Below, one piece after another: positions 9,274 to 17,514 of a stretch of DNA of 64,000 bases. The DNA lies in NCBI GenBank assembly GCA_022486705.1, contig JAKVKC010000006.1, positions 1 through 64,000 on the forward strand. The letters are read 5' to 3'. The position numbers and the translations under genes are program-made. Below the pieces are notes generated by a model. That model saw only the letters and a list, made by a program, of their open reading frames with translations. It did not search any database and was not told where the DNA came from. How positions within the stretch are numbered: position 1 is the stretch's first letter; each line of letters starts with the position of its first letter. This DNA comes from Solobacterium sp. (GTDB taxonomy: Bacteria > Bacillota_I > Bacilli_A > Erysipelotrichales > Erysipelotrichaceae).

Positions 9274-9528
9274 TCAGTTTAAAGCAGCACTGATCTCGTT
9301 CTTCAGCATCTCTTTGGCATTCTGCATGGTAACGCCTTGGAGCTGTTTCCCATTCACTCGGATTCCAAGTCCCCATTTGTTCTGGCAGGACTTCATACAG
9401 AAAGATCCTTTGATCTCCACCTGATCTTTCCAGCCGTTTTCTTCAACCAATGCATTCAGGTCCTTTACAACTTGACTGCTTCCCTTTACGTAGCAGGCAC
9501 TGCCAATACATATCTCTATGCTTACCAT
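9274..9528 (-). CDS. Thioredoxin-like [2Fe-2S] ferredoxin domain protein
   Basis: 84-residue electron carrier of the thioredoxin-like 2Fe-2S family (NuoE C-terminal domain type). Ligand cysteines lie in GSACYVKGS near residues 9-12 and KGSFCMKSCQNKWG near 44-48. Small subunits like this feed electrons between NAD(P)H modules and hydrogenases. It lies between the catalytic-type and sensory hydrogenase genes, with gaps of 7 and 17 bases, so it is probably their redox partner. Confidence 0.85.
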   Translation of the reverse strand: MVSIEICIGSACYVKGSSQVVKDLNALVEENGWKDQVEIKGSFCMKSCQNKWGLGIRVNGKQLQGVTMQNAKEMLKNEISAALN

Positions 9529-9545
9529 GATGTGTCCTCCGCACT

Positions 9546-11015
9546 TTACTTATGGATATGAATATCAAAGTCTTTTACTTTGAATAATTCCAGTGAATCG
9601 TTAATGGTCTTCTGATCCGTCTCTTTATTCTCTTTCATCATTCTGGCCCGTGCAACATTGGCATCCTGTACTGTACCAGGTCCGGCAATGCATCCGCCTT
9701 CACAGCACATTCCTTCCAGAATATCAGCATTGAACTTGCCGAACTTCATCAGCATCAATTGTTTCTTGCATTCGCCTGCGCCATTGGCCGCCGCAAATGT
9801 AAATGGCTCATCGCCTCTTTCTTTGCATGCTTCGCTGACCGCTGCAGCGACACCTCCGTTATGGGCAAAATTGCGTCCGTAATTGGATGGATAATCTTCC
9901 GGATCATCTACTTTGACATCTGCCGGCACAATGCCTTTGGCAGCGAACAGTGCAACTGTTTCTTCAAAGGTCAGGACATAATCGACCGGTGTCAGTTCTG
10001 ACATCGCTTCCTGCTTCTTCGCAACGCACGGTCCGATAAAGACAATGCCATGATCCGGATGATCATGCTTCAGCTTCTTGGCCAAAGCCATCATCGGTGA
10101 CAGCGCTGTGCTCTTATTCTTGGCATACTGATCTGGAAAATGGATCCTCTCCATATTCACAAAGCCTGGGCAGCAGGATGTTGTCATCGGAATGCCGGCT
10201 TCTTTATGTTCTTTCAGTTCCGCATACTCTGTATCCGCGACCATATCCGCGCCAAGTGCCACTTCATAGCACTTCTCAAAGCCCAGCATTTCAATTGCTT
10301 TCATTGTCTGCGGCAGGGTCGCTTCTTCAAACTGTCCCTGGATCGAAGGTGCCACAATTGCATACGCCGGTGCCCCAATCTTCAGCAGCTGAACGACCGG
10401 TACGACCCAAGAGATATCTTCAATGGCACCGAACGGACATGCATTCAGGCATAATCCGCAGTTGATGCACTTATTTGTATCAATGACCGAAATATTATTT
10501 TCATCCCAGCTGATCGCATCGACTGGGCAGTGCGACTTGCACGGACGCTCCGTAATAACAATAGCACTGTACGGGCACGCTCTTGCACAGGCACCGCACT
10601 CCTTGCACTTGGCATAATCAATCTCCGCATGCTCTGAGCCCATATTCATAGCCCCAAAGCGGCAGGCAGCCATACAGCTCTTGGCCATGCACTTGCGGCA
10701 GTTGTCTGTTACTCTGACCTTCTTGATTGTACAGCCATCGCACGCAGCATCGATGACCTGAACGATCTGATGCGGATTGTACTCCGCCGCATCATTCGCC
10801 ATCATCCCCATCGCCAGACGCACTCTCTGCCTTAATACTTCTCTTTCCTTATAGACACAGCAGCGGTATCTAGGCCCTCCTAAGGTAACGAGCTTCCTCG
10901 CCCAAGCCTGGATTTCTTCTTCCTGCACGCCTTTTTCAGAATATGCTTCTTTTGCTAGCTGTACCATGACATCGAACTTGAACGTCCGCGCATCATTTGA
11001 AAACATGTTTGCCAT
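9546..11015 (-). CDS. [FeFe] hydrogenase, monomeric group-B-like
   Basis: 489-residue enzyme for hydrogen production or uptake. A Cys-rich N-terminal region carries several 4Fe-4S sites (about 105-118, 137-147 and 183-193). The H-cluster domain follows, with L1 TTSCCPGF at 278-285, L2 GPCVAKKQE near 328 and L3 EGMCCEGGCIAG near 434-445. Here L1 keeps both cysteines, unlike the sensor at 7563, so this is likely the active enzyme of the cluster. Maturation genes hydEFG are not in the window. It follows the DJ-1 gene by 16 bases. Confidence 0.92.
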   Translation of the reverse strand: MANMFSNDARTFKFDVMVQLAKEAYSEKGVQEEEIQAWARKLVTLGGPRYRCCVYKEREVLRQRVRLAMGMMANDAAEYNPHQIVQVIDAACDGCTIKKVRVTDNCRKCMAKSCMAACRFGAMNMGSEHAEIDYAKCKECGACARACPYSAIVITERPCKSHCPVDAISWDENNISVIDTNKCINCGLCLNACPFGAIEDISWVVPVVQLLKIGAPAYAIVAPSIQGQFEEATLPQTMKAIEMLGFEKCYEVALGADMVADTEYAELKEHKEAGIPMTTSCCPGFVNMERIHFPDQYAKNKSTALSPMMALAKKLKHDHPDHGIVFIGPCVAKKQEAMSELTPVDYVLTFEETVALFAAKGIVPADVKVDDPEDYPSNYGRNFAHNGGVAAAVSEACKERGDEPFTFAAANGAGECKKQLMLMKFGKFNADILEGMCCEGGCIAGPGTVQDANVARARMMKENKETDQKTINDSLELFKVKDFDIHIHK

Positions 11016-11031
11016 AATTTATTTTCCCCTT

Positions 11032-11619
11032 TCATTCTGGCTTCTTCAATGTACGAAAGGTATGCTCATACTGCATTCCATACTCAAGTTTCCGCATCAT
11101 ATCTGGATCTATGATCTCTGCTAAGATCATGCGGGCGAATTCTACTGTCGCTCCCATGCCTCTGGCTGTGATCACATTGCCGTCTTTTACTGCAAGTTCA
11201 TTCTGATAGAGACCGCCATAGTCCCCATCAAATTCAGGAAAGCAGGTATATTTCTTCCCCTGCAGGATCCCCAAATGTCCAAAGATCGAAGGTGCCGCGC
11301 AGATGGCACATGTCCATCTGCCTTCTTTGAAATGCTTTATCAATGCATCTTTCAAAGAAGCACATGCCTCCAGGTTCTTTGTGCCGCGCTTGCCGCCCGG
11401 CAGGATCAGAATATCGTAAGCATCCAGATCTGTGTCTTTATATGTTCTGTCTGCCATTAATGTAATATTATGCGAAGTATGTACTGTAAGATCCGCGTTC
11501 ATAGAGATGGTATCGATCTGGACTCTTGCTCGCCGGAACATGTCAATGGTAATCAGTCCCTCGGAGTCTTCAAAGCCATCTGCTAGGAATATTGCTGCTG
11601 ACATAGGATCTCTCTTCAT
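11032..11619 (-). CDS. DJ-1/PfpI family protein
   Basis: 195-residue member of the DJ-1/ThiJ/YajL superfamily. The elbow cysteine is in CAICAAPSIFGHLG and the DILILPGG motif precedes it. Relatives are chaperones or deglycases of oxidative and carbonyl stress; the activity here is unproven. It is the first gene of the hydrogenase unit. ATG 11619 lies nine bases after TATAAT with no ribosome binding site, suggesting a leaderless or near-leaderless mRNA. An internal ATG at 11604 (MSAAIF) is the alternative start. Confidence 0.85.
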   Translation of the reverse strand: MKRDPMSAAIFLADGFEDSEGLITIDMFRRARVQIDTISMNADLTVHTSHNITLMADRTYKDTDLDAYDILILPGGKRGTKNLEACASLKDALIKHFKEGRWTCAICAAPSIFGHLGILQGKKYTCFPEFDGDYGGLYQNELAVKDGNVITARGMGATVEFARMILAEIIDPDMMRKLEYGMQYEHTFRTLKKPE

Positions 11620-11628
11620 GATGAAAAA

Positions 11629-11637
11629 ATTATATCA
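11629..11637 (-). promoter_or_regulatory. Extended -10 promoter of the DJ-1/hydrogenase unit
   Basis: Minus-strand TGATATAAT, with TATAAT at 11629-11634, sits nine bases before the DJ-1 ATG. No clear -35 box is seen at standard spacing. A small hairpin (GCCGG-aaa-CCGGC, 11658-11670) lies just upstream and could be an operator or a short upstream terminator. Confidence 0.5.
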
Positions 11638-11680
11638 TAAAACAGGGCTCAAAATCTGCCGGTTTCCGGCATTTTAGTTC

Positions 11681-11707
11681 AAAAAGAGAAGCCTTCGCGA
11701 GGCTTCC
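11681..11707 (-). terminator. Rho-independent terminator
   Basis: Perfect minus-strand stem GAAGCCT / AGGCTTC with loop CGCGA, followed by TCTTTTT. It separates the decayed region and the MFS/GH1 unit from the DJ-1/hydrogenase unit. Confidence 0.75.
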
Positions 11708-12160
11708 CTTCAATCCATCCATGTACTTGTTCCGCTGCTGATACATTTGAATCTATGGGACATGATTCTTTGTTTCAGCTGATGGAGATCATGACTGTTT
11801 CTGATCCAAGTCCTTTGATTCTCTGTCCCTCACACACATTGTTTCTGTCATTCCGCACTGCTTCATAAGTATTCTCTATGATAGCGATTATTTCTCAGTG
11901 CCTTTTCTATATGCTTAGCAGCTTCGTACATGGAGCGATGTCCATGTTTTGTGCAGGCTCTCACCTGCTTTAAGAAATACCCGGTCCTTTCATTGGGAAC
12001 CTCCTTCGGACACTTCTATTGCTGAATGATGCTATTTATGATGATGTTCTGTGTCCTTTTTCTACTTATATGATAGCTGATGGATCTGAAAAGAACAGTC
12101 TAGGCAAAGGATTTTTTATCTGCTAATATTAATATGTTGGGGATGGGTGCACCATCCTTT

Positions 12161-13354
12161 TTATTCTGCTTTGTTCAGGACCCGGATGCCAAAGAACATG
12201 AGCACCGCACCAATGACGGTCGCAGCCAAGCCGATCAGCAGAACACCGTGTACACTCATAACTGAGAGCAGGATGCCGCCGAAGAGACTTGCCAACAGAC
12301 CGCCGATCGTAGTGGCAGCGTTCATCACTGTCTGGCCCTGATTGCGGTCCTGCGGTGCAACATGTTCTTCGGCAAAATAGACAGATGCCGGAATCAGGAT
12401 CGCATAAGAGAACATCTGCAGGATCATGGCCGCATAATATACCGGCATGCTTGGGGCAAAGCAGATCAGTGCATGTTTCAGGACATAGCAGACACTGGCA
12501 AAGATCATCAGTGTATTGACCTTGAATTTCTTCAGGATCAAAGCAAATAAGAACATCGTCGGCAGTTCTGCCATCGCCTGAATAAAGATGGCATTGCCTT
12601 GGTCGGCCGTGTTTCCGCCGATCTCCTTGATGACATCGATCATATAGGTATTGATCATCATATGACAGAAGAACAGCATGATCATAGCGGCAATGACCAC
12701 TGTGATCTTCTTATATTTGCGGAAAAATTCCCGGTAGGAGATCTGGGAGCCTGCGGTGTGCTCGGCAGATACTTTCTTTGGATCTTTCATGGTCAGTAGG
12801 CAGAGAACCGTCAGAATACCAGTAACGATCATATAGTACGGGAATATCTTCACGATCATTTCATCCGCGCCGCCTTGCCAAGCGACCAGACCGCCGATCA
12901 CTGCACCGCCCACAGCATAGGCAGCGGAACCGATGCCGCGTCCAATACCGTAGTTGATCTTTTTCCCTTCCTGTTCATACGCAAAAGCAAGCGAATTGAT
13001 AAATGGCATGCCGGCTACCGTCAAGGCAAAGCCGATCACACAGACTGCCAATAATGCAAAGGATCCTTCCGGGATCACAAGCATCGCTGCATACAGAATA
13101 ATTGCAATGATCAAGGTCGTCAGGATCAGTTTCTTTTCATTCCACTTTTCCGAGCGATCGATCACCGGTGCCATAAATGTCTGGATCAGCAGTGCCACGA
13201 TTGAGACCAATGTCAATGTAATACCGATAACAGAAGTATCAAACTCGCTGTATTTCAGAAAGTTGTAGCCATAGCTTCCTGAGCCGCATACAAGCATAAA
13301 ATAGAAAGCATTGACCAGAGCATACTTCAGATTCAATTCAAAATTCTTATTCAT
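12161..13354 (-). CDS. MFS transporter, oligosaccharide/nucleoside-symporter type
   Basis: Membrane transporter of 397 aa with about 12 hydrophobic segments, most like the MFS_1-like/LacY branch that takes up sugars or nucleosides with protons. Short charged loops such as PVIDRSEKWNEKK after the second helix pair fit the family. It follows a GH1 glycosidase on the same strand and may supply its substrate, although a terminator lies between them. The start is ATG 13354, with AGGGAG eight bases upstream; a TTG six bases further upstream is in frame but poorly placed. Confidence 0.82.
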   Translation of the reverse strand: MNKNFELNLKYALVNAFYFMLVCGSGSYGYNFLKYSEFDTSVIGITLTLVSIVALLIQTFMAPVIDRSEKWNEKKLILTTLIIAIILYAAMLVIPEGSFALLAVCVIGFALTVAGMPFINSLAFAYEQEGKKINYGIGRGIGSAAYAVGGAVIGGLVAWQGGADEMIVKIFPYYMIVTGILTVLCLLTMKDPKKVSAEHTAGSQISYREFFRKYKKITVVIAAMIMLFFCHMMINTYMIDVIKEIGGNTADQGNAIFIQAMAELPTMFLFALILKKFKVNTLMIFASVCYVLKHALICFAPSMPVYYAAMILQMFSYAILIPASVYFAEEHVAPQDRNQGQTVMNAATTIGGLLASLFGGILLSVMSVHGVLLIGLAATVIGAVLMFFGIRVLNKAE

Positions 13355-13423
13355 ATGCAAATCTCCCTAATACGAATTATATTCTGCCTGGCGCCTCATT
13401 TCCTGTGTTTTCGCTTTTTGGAA

Positions 13424-13450
13424 CAAAAAAGCCCGATCTTTGCAGATCGA
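13424..13450 (-). terminator. Terminator after the GH1 gene
   Basis: Minus-strand stem CGATCT / AGATCG followed by GGCTTTTTT, 14 bases beyond the glycosidase stop. Confidence 0.85.
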
Positions 13451-13463
13451 AGCTTCTTCCTGT

Positions 13464-14885
13464 TTATTTCAGATCATCCAGATCATCGCCATTGGAAGCA
13501 ATGACCTGCTTATACCAATAGAAAGAATCCTTGCGGTATCTCTTCATTGTACCAAGATCAAATTCATCACGATCTACATAAACAAAGCCGTATCTCTTCT
13601 TCATGCCTTCATGTGTCGATATCAGATCAATAGCAGACCATGGGCAGTAGCCCATCATTTCAACGCCATCGCTGACAGCCAATCTGAGCTGTTCAATATG
13701 CTGGCGGAGATAATTGATCCGATATTGATCATGGATCCTTCCATCTTCACCAAGCGTATCATATGCACCTAAGCCATTTTCTGTAATGATGATCGGCAGA
13801 TGGTAGCGGCTGTAGATCTCACGCATTGTATTGCGGAAGCCTACCGGATCGATCTCCCAATCAAATTCCGTCCGCGGCAGATATGGATTCTTTACGGAAG
13901 CAAACAGTCCTTCTGCTCCTGGCAGAACTGCCTGATCCGCCTTGCCCTGATCTGCTTCTTCTTTCCATGCACCGACAGTCGCCGTGGAATAATAGTTGCA
14001 GCCGAGGAAGTCCGGATGAGCAGAGGCCAATGCTTCGGCATCGCCTGGTGCAAAGTCAGGTGCTGCATCATGTTCTTCCAAGTATGCCCATACCAGATTG
14101 TTGTATCTGCCATAGACCGCCATATCCAAATACAGCCAATTGCGGATCGCATTGAAGTTCTGCGAAGCCAGAATATCTTCTGGGCGGCAGGAAGCCGGAT
14201 AGACCAAAGAAATATTCGGTGCCGGTCCGATCTTTGCCTGCGGCAGCATCTGATGGCAGAGGACCATTGCCTTTGCCTGTGCGACCAGCATGTGATGGTT
14301 CTGCTGATACGTTTCCTTTAATACATTCTTTGTTCCGGCTGGGATCATCAATGTCCCGATGACCGGTCCGACCAGTGTCAGCATGTTCTGTTCATTGATC
14401 GTCAGCCAATACTTGACCCGATCGCCGAAGTTAGCAAACATCACTTTGGCAAAATTCAGGAACCATTCGACAGATTCCGGATTTGACCAGCTTCCTCTTT
14501 GATCCAAAGCAGCCGGCATATCAAAGTGGAACATTGTGACCAGCGGTTCAATATGATATTTCACGCATTCATCAATCAGATGATTGTAGTATGCAATGCC
14601 CTGCGGATTCACTGCGCCGGTGCCTTCCGGCAGGATCCGCGACCATGAGATTGAAAAACGATATGTCTTCAGCCCCATCTCTGCAAATAAAGCAATGTCT
14701 TCTTTGTAGTGATGATACTCATCTGCACAGACCTTCAGATCTGAAGTCCCTTCCGGCACTTCTTTGACATCCTGGCAGGACGGTCCCTTGCCATCTTCCA
14801 AAGAAGCTCCTTCAACTTGATACGCAGATGTACTTGCGCCCCACAGAAAATCCTTAGGCAATTCCTTTAAGCTCTTATGCAGCAT
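13464..14885 (-). CDS. Glycoside hydrolase family 1 (beta-glucosidase / 6-phospho-beta-glucosidase)
   Basis: Cytoplasmic beta-glycosidase of 473 aa with a standard GH1 barrel. The family start (PKDFLWGASTSAYQVEG), the acid/base glutamate in TINEQN near residue 170 and the nucleophile in ITENGLGAYD near residue 370 are all present. The acid/base motif has Gln where many GH1 enzymes have Pro. The phosphate-binding tail of 6-phospho enzymes is not decisive by eye, so free or phosphorylated beta-glucosides are both possible. The neighbouring MFS transporter suggests import of an unphosphorylated sugar. Confidence 0.9.
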   Translation of the reverse strand: MLHKSLKELPKDFLWGASTSAYQVEGASLEDGKGPSCQDVKEVPEGTSDLKVCADEYHHYKEDIALFAEMGLKTYRFSISWSRILPEGTGAVNPQGIAYYNHLIDECVKYHIEPLVTMFHFDMPAALDQRGSWSNPESVEWFLNFAKVMFANFGDRVKYWLTINEQNMLTLVGPVIGTLMIPAGTKNVLKETYQQNHHMLVAQAKAMVLCHQMLPQAKIGPAPNISLVYPASCRPEDILASQNFNAIRNWLYLDMAVYGRYNNLVWAYLEEHDAAPDFAPGDAEALASAHPDFLGCNYYSTATVGAWKEEADQGKADQAVLPGAEGLFASVKNPYLPRTEFDWEIDPVGFRNTMREIYSRYHLPIIITENGLGAYDTLGEDGRIHDQYRINYLRQHIEQLRLAVSDGVEMMGYCPWSAIDLISTHEGMKKRYGFVYVDRDEFDLGTMKRYRKDSFYWYKQVIASNGDDLDDLK

Positions 14886-14938
14886 CGCAATGCCTCCTTC
14901 TTTTTCTAACAGAAGTATCTTCTCATATCAAAAGCAGA

Positions 14939-16111
14939 TTATGGTTCCAGATTTGCGAACAGCTGTTTTAGAAGATCGCTGATGTCTTCTTTCACGGTAC
15001 GGAAGTTCCCCTGCAGAATATCAGAAGTTCCTCCCCCTGCTCCATGCAGGCTTTCATTCAGCAGACGGCTGTACTTCTTCAGATCGACCGTATGGGATAC
15101 TAAGACATAGCCATACGCATCCTCACTGCCGCAGAGCACTGCTGCCACACGGCAGTTCTTCTTTTCAACCAATGCGATCGCCATCGCCCGCATCGTTTCA
15201 CGATCCATATCTTTTTCATAGATCATAGCCAATGGCTGATCTGCTTCATAATCCTGCAGCTGATATGTCATCAGTTCCTTCTGCAGTGCACCAATCTGAT
15301 ATCGCTGGTCACTAAGCTTCTGCATCAATTCTTTCACTGCTGCCCCCGTCTTTTTCATCTCACTGGAAAGCAGTACAGAGATCTCATGATCCTGATCAAA
15401 GATTGCCTGATCGTACTGCAGTGCTCTTCGTCCTGCCAGCATCTGCACTCTGGTGCCATTCTTATGTTTCTCGGCCGAAAGAATACGGATCAGTCCGATC
15501 TCTCCCGTTGAAGCAGTATGCGTACCGCAGCAGGCACAGACATCGCCATCTGGGATCGTAACGATCCGCACTCTGCCATGCAGTTCTTTCTTTGAACGAT
15601 AGGACAGTACCTGCAGTTCTTCTGGTGAAGGATAGGATATTTCAATCGGTTCATTCTGCCAGATCACTTCATTTGCCCGTACTTCAATCTGGCGCATTTC
15701 CTCAAATGACAGACTGCCGCTGAAATCCACCTGAATGGTCTCTCCCATATGAAAGCCGACATTGTCAAAGCCATATTTATGAAAGATCAGTCCTGAAACA
15801 AGATGTTCCCCCGAGTGTTCCTGCATATGTTCAAAGCGGCGCTGCCAATCCAGCACCCCATGGACTTTCTTGCCAAGCGGCAGCGGAACATCTGCACAAT
15901 GAACAATGACGCCATTCCTGCGCTGCACATCCGTAATATTGATCTGATCCAATGTACCGGTATCACATGGCTGTCCGCCGCCTTCGGGATAGAAAGCAGT
16001 ATCGTTCAGTATGATCTCATAATGATCCTGTACATGCGTGCATCCGATCACTTCCGCATCAAATTCTCTTGTATATGGTTCCCGATAAAACAGTTCATTC
16101 ATTTCTTCCAT
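14939..16111 (-). CDS. Alanyl-tRNA editing protein (AlaX-like, with DHHA1-like C terminus)
   Basis: Free-standing homologue of the AlaRS editing domain that clears mischarged tRNA-Ala. It has an AlaRS-like beta-barrel with YPEGGGQPCDTG, then the zinc motifs HSGEH and CCGTH, and a C-terminal domain with GGGTSDILQG resembling DHHA1. At 390 aa it is a long AlaX with the C-terminal extension. Three ATG codons lie in tandem; 16111 has the best spacing from AGGAG. It is followed on the same strand, after 53 bases, by the GH1 gene. Confidence 0.88.
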   Translation of the reverse strand: MEEMNELFYREPYTREFDAEVIGCTHVQDHYEIILNDTAFYPEGGGQPCDTGTLDQINITDVQRRNGVIVHCADVPLPLGKKVHGVLDWQRRFEHMQEHSGEHLVSGLIFHKYGFDNVGFHMGETIQVDFSGSLSFEEMRQIEVRANEVIWQNEPIEISYPSPEELQVLSYRSKKELHGRVRIVTIPDGDVCACCGTHTASTGEIGLIRILSAEKHKNGTRVQMLAGRRALQYDQAIFDQDHEISVLLSSEMKKTGAAVKELMQKLSDQRYQIGALQKELMTYQLQDYEADQPLAMIYEKDMDRETMRAMAIALVEKKNCRVAAVLCGSEDAYGYVLVSHTVDLKKYSRLLNESLHGAGGGTSDILQGNFRTVKEDISDLLKQLFANLEP

Positions 16112-16161
16112 CATCATTCTCCTGCATTTTGTCTGCTTCTATTCTAGTGCAGAGCAGGCTT

Positions 16162-16842
16162 TCATCCAAGAATACTGAAGGCGATCATGCATTGTGCCAG
16201 GTAGTAAAGGATCAGCAGCACAGCATGGAACCACACGATCTTTTTAATGCCGAAATAATCATAGACCAGCATATGATCGCTGATGACAAACAGCAGTGTG
16301 CCCCATGCCATCCATGCACTGCCGCTGCCTGAGATCCACAGTCCCATTGCCAAGAAACAGGAAAGATCTAAAACAAGCAGATACAGGACGCCTGTCACCT
16401 TTACATCAGCCGGCGGAAAAACCACCTTGAACATCTGATGAATGATCACGCCGCCAAACATACAGCCAAGCAATGCGTACAGCACAAGCATCCATTGACC
16501 GCTCTCTGCAATAATGATCATACTGCGGGCAATATAGAACAGATGTCCGATAAAGAAAGCCCCGCATCCCAACATGAATGATTTCTTCTGCAGAGCAGGG
16601 AAGACCATATCTGCATCCAGAAAGAAATCCCCGATGACGCCAAAGCCAAGACCGCCAGCGATCAGCCAGCTCAGGAAATGATCCTGATAGTTCAATGTAC
16701 AGAACAGACCGATGCATAAAAACAGCAGAGAAGACAATGTCTTAAAGAACAGCACTCTTTTATACTGTGCTTTATAAAAACTGATGATAAAAATAATGTC
16801 TAAAACAATTCCTATTGCAAATATCCAAGCAATGATCTTCAT
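16162..16842 (-). CDS. YhhN family membrane protein (lysoplasmalogenase-like)
   Basis: 226-residue integral membrane protein with seven to eight hydrophobic helices, of the YhhN/TMEM86 family. The hallmark GFGVIGDFFLDAD in the third helix region carries the conserved Asp residues. Animal and some bacterial members cleave the vinyl-ether bond of lysoplasmalogen; many anaerobes contain plasmalogens, so the role is plausible but unproven here. The ATG is preceded by GGAGAAA, and an extended -10 (TGCTACACT) lies about 40 bases upstream. Confidence 0.82.
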   Translation of the reverse strand: MKIIAWIFAIGIVLDIIFIISFYKAQYKRVLFFKTLSSLLFLCIGLFCTLNYQDHFLSWLIAGGLGFGVIGDFFLDADMVFPALQKKSFMLGCGAFFIGHLFYIARSMIIIAESGQWMLVLYALLGCMFGGVIIHQMFKVVFPPADVKVTGVLYLLVLDLSCFLAMGLWISGSGSAWMAWGTLLFVISDHMLVYDYFGIKKIVWFHAVLLILYYLAQCMIAFSILG

Positions 16843-16942
16843 AAGATTTCTCCGCTGTACTGATAACTACAGTGTAGCATAACCAGCACCATATTCGATA
16901 AACTGTCTTCTTCATGTTAAGATACCCTCGTCAGGAGGTACC

Positions 16943-17494
16943 ATGCAGTTAAGAGAACAATTCAATAAAACAGATTATGAAAACATCGCAGCACTTTATG
17001 TGTCTGCGTTTCCAAAGGAAGAAAGACTGCCTTTTGCCGTACTGAAGAAAAAAGCAGAGAACAAAAAAGGATCTTTCCTCATCATTGAGGAAGGATCGCA
17101 GTTTATTGGTTTCATGCATATATCGGAAGGACCGTCTCTGGTATATTTAGCTTTCTTTGCGATTGATGAAGCATGCCGTGAGAAGCATTATGGAAGCACT
17201 GCATTGCAGATGCTGAAAGAAAGATATCCTAAGAAAACAATATTGATTGCCAGAGAGACTTTGGATCCAGCCGCTGAGAACTATGGGCAGCGTGTACGCC
17301 GCTATGGCTTCTATCTGCGCAATGGCTTTCAGGATATTCCTTATACGATCCATGAGTGCGGCATCGTCTATGATGCAATGAGCACTTCTGCAGATACTGT
17401 TCCAGAGCAGTATCTTGAAGCCATTCATGCATGGGCTGATCCAATGACCTTCAAAACAATTGGCTTTGCCATGAAAAAAAGGAATGCAGACTGA
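16943..17494 (+). CDS. GNAT family N-acetyltransferase
   Basis: 183-residue acetyltransferase with a GNAT core: YVSAFPKEERLPF at the start, a central GFMHISEG strand, and REKHYGSTALQML matching the acetyl-CoA-binding loop. The substrate is unknown. A strong AGGAGG site precedes the ATG. It is a single-gene plus-strand unit between divergent YhhN and convergent purine permease genes, and ends in a bidirectional terminator. Confidence 0.78.
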   Translation: MQLREQFNKTDYENIAALYVSAFPKEERLPFAVLKKKAENKKGSFLIIEEGSQFIGFMHISEGPSLVYLAFFAIDEACREKHYGSTALQMLKERYPKKTILIARETLDPAAENYGQRVRRYGFYLRNGFQDIPYTIHECGIVYDAMSTSADTVPEQYLEAIHAWADPMTFKTIGFAMKKRNAD

Positions 17495-17512
17495 TCTGCA
17501 TCCCTTTTTTTG
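17475..17512. terminator. Bidirectional terminator
   Basis: Stem ATGCAG / CTGCAT flanked by an A-run and a T-run. It serves both the plus-strand acetyltransferase and the minus-strand purine permease, whose ends face each other here. Confidence 0.85.
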
Positions 17513-17514
17513 GT

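Larger units (their letters stand above)
11620..12160 (-). other. 541-base gap: promoter, hairpin and decayed coding remnant
   Basis: No intact gene is found here. On the minus strand two short out-of-frame stretches look protein-coding: one around KQVRACTKHGHRSMYEAAKH (near 11885-11965) and one around NTYEAVRNDRNNVCEGQRIKG (near 11785-11880). Both are broken by stops and a frameshift, as expected of a decayed gene, perhaps a transposase, though I cannot name the family. A hairpin with a T-run lies at 11681-11707, and a GGATGG/CCATCC palindrome near 12137-12158. Confidence 0.35.

Noticed and set aside
12137-12162. GGATGG/CCATCC palindrome with T-run as a plus-strand terminator
   Set aside because: No plus-strand gene leads into it. 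On the minus strand it lacks a T-run, so it is at best a weak element.
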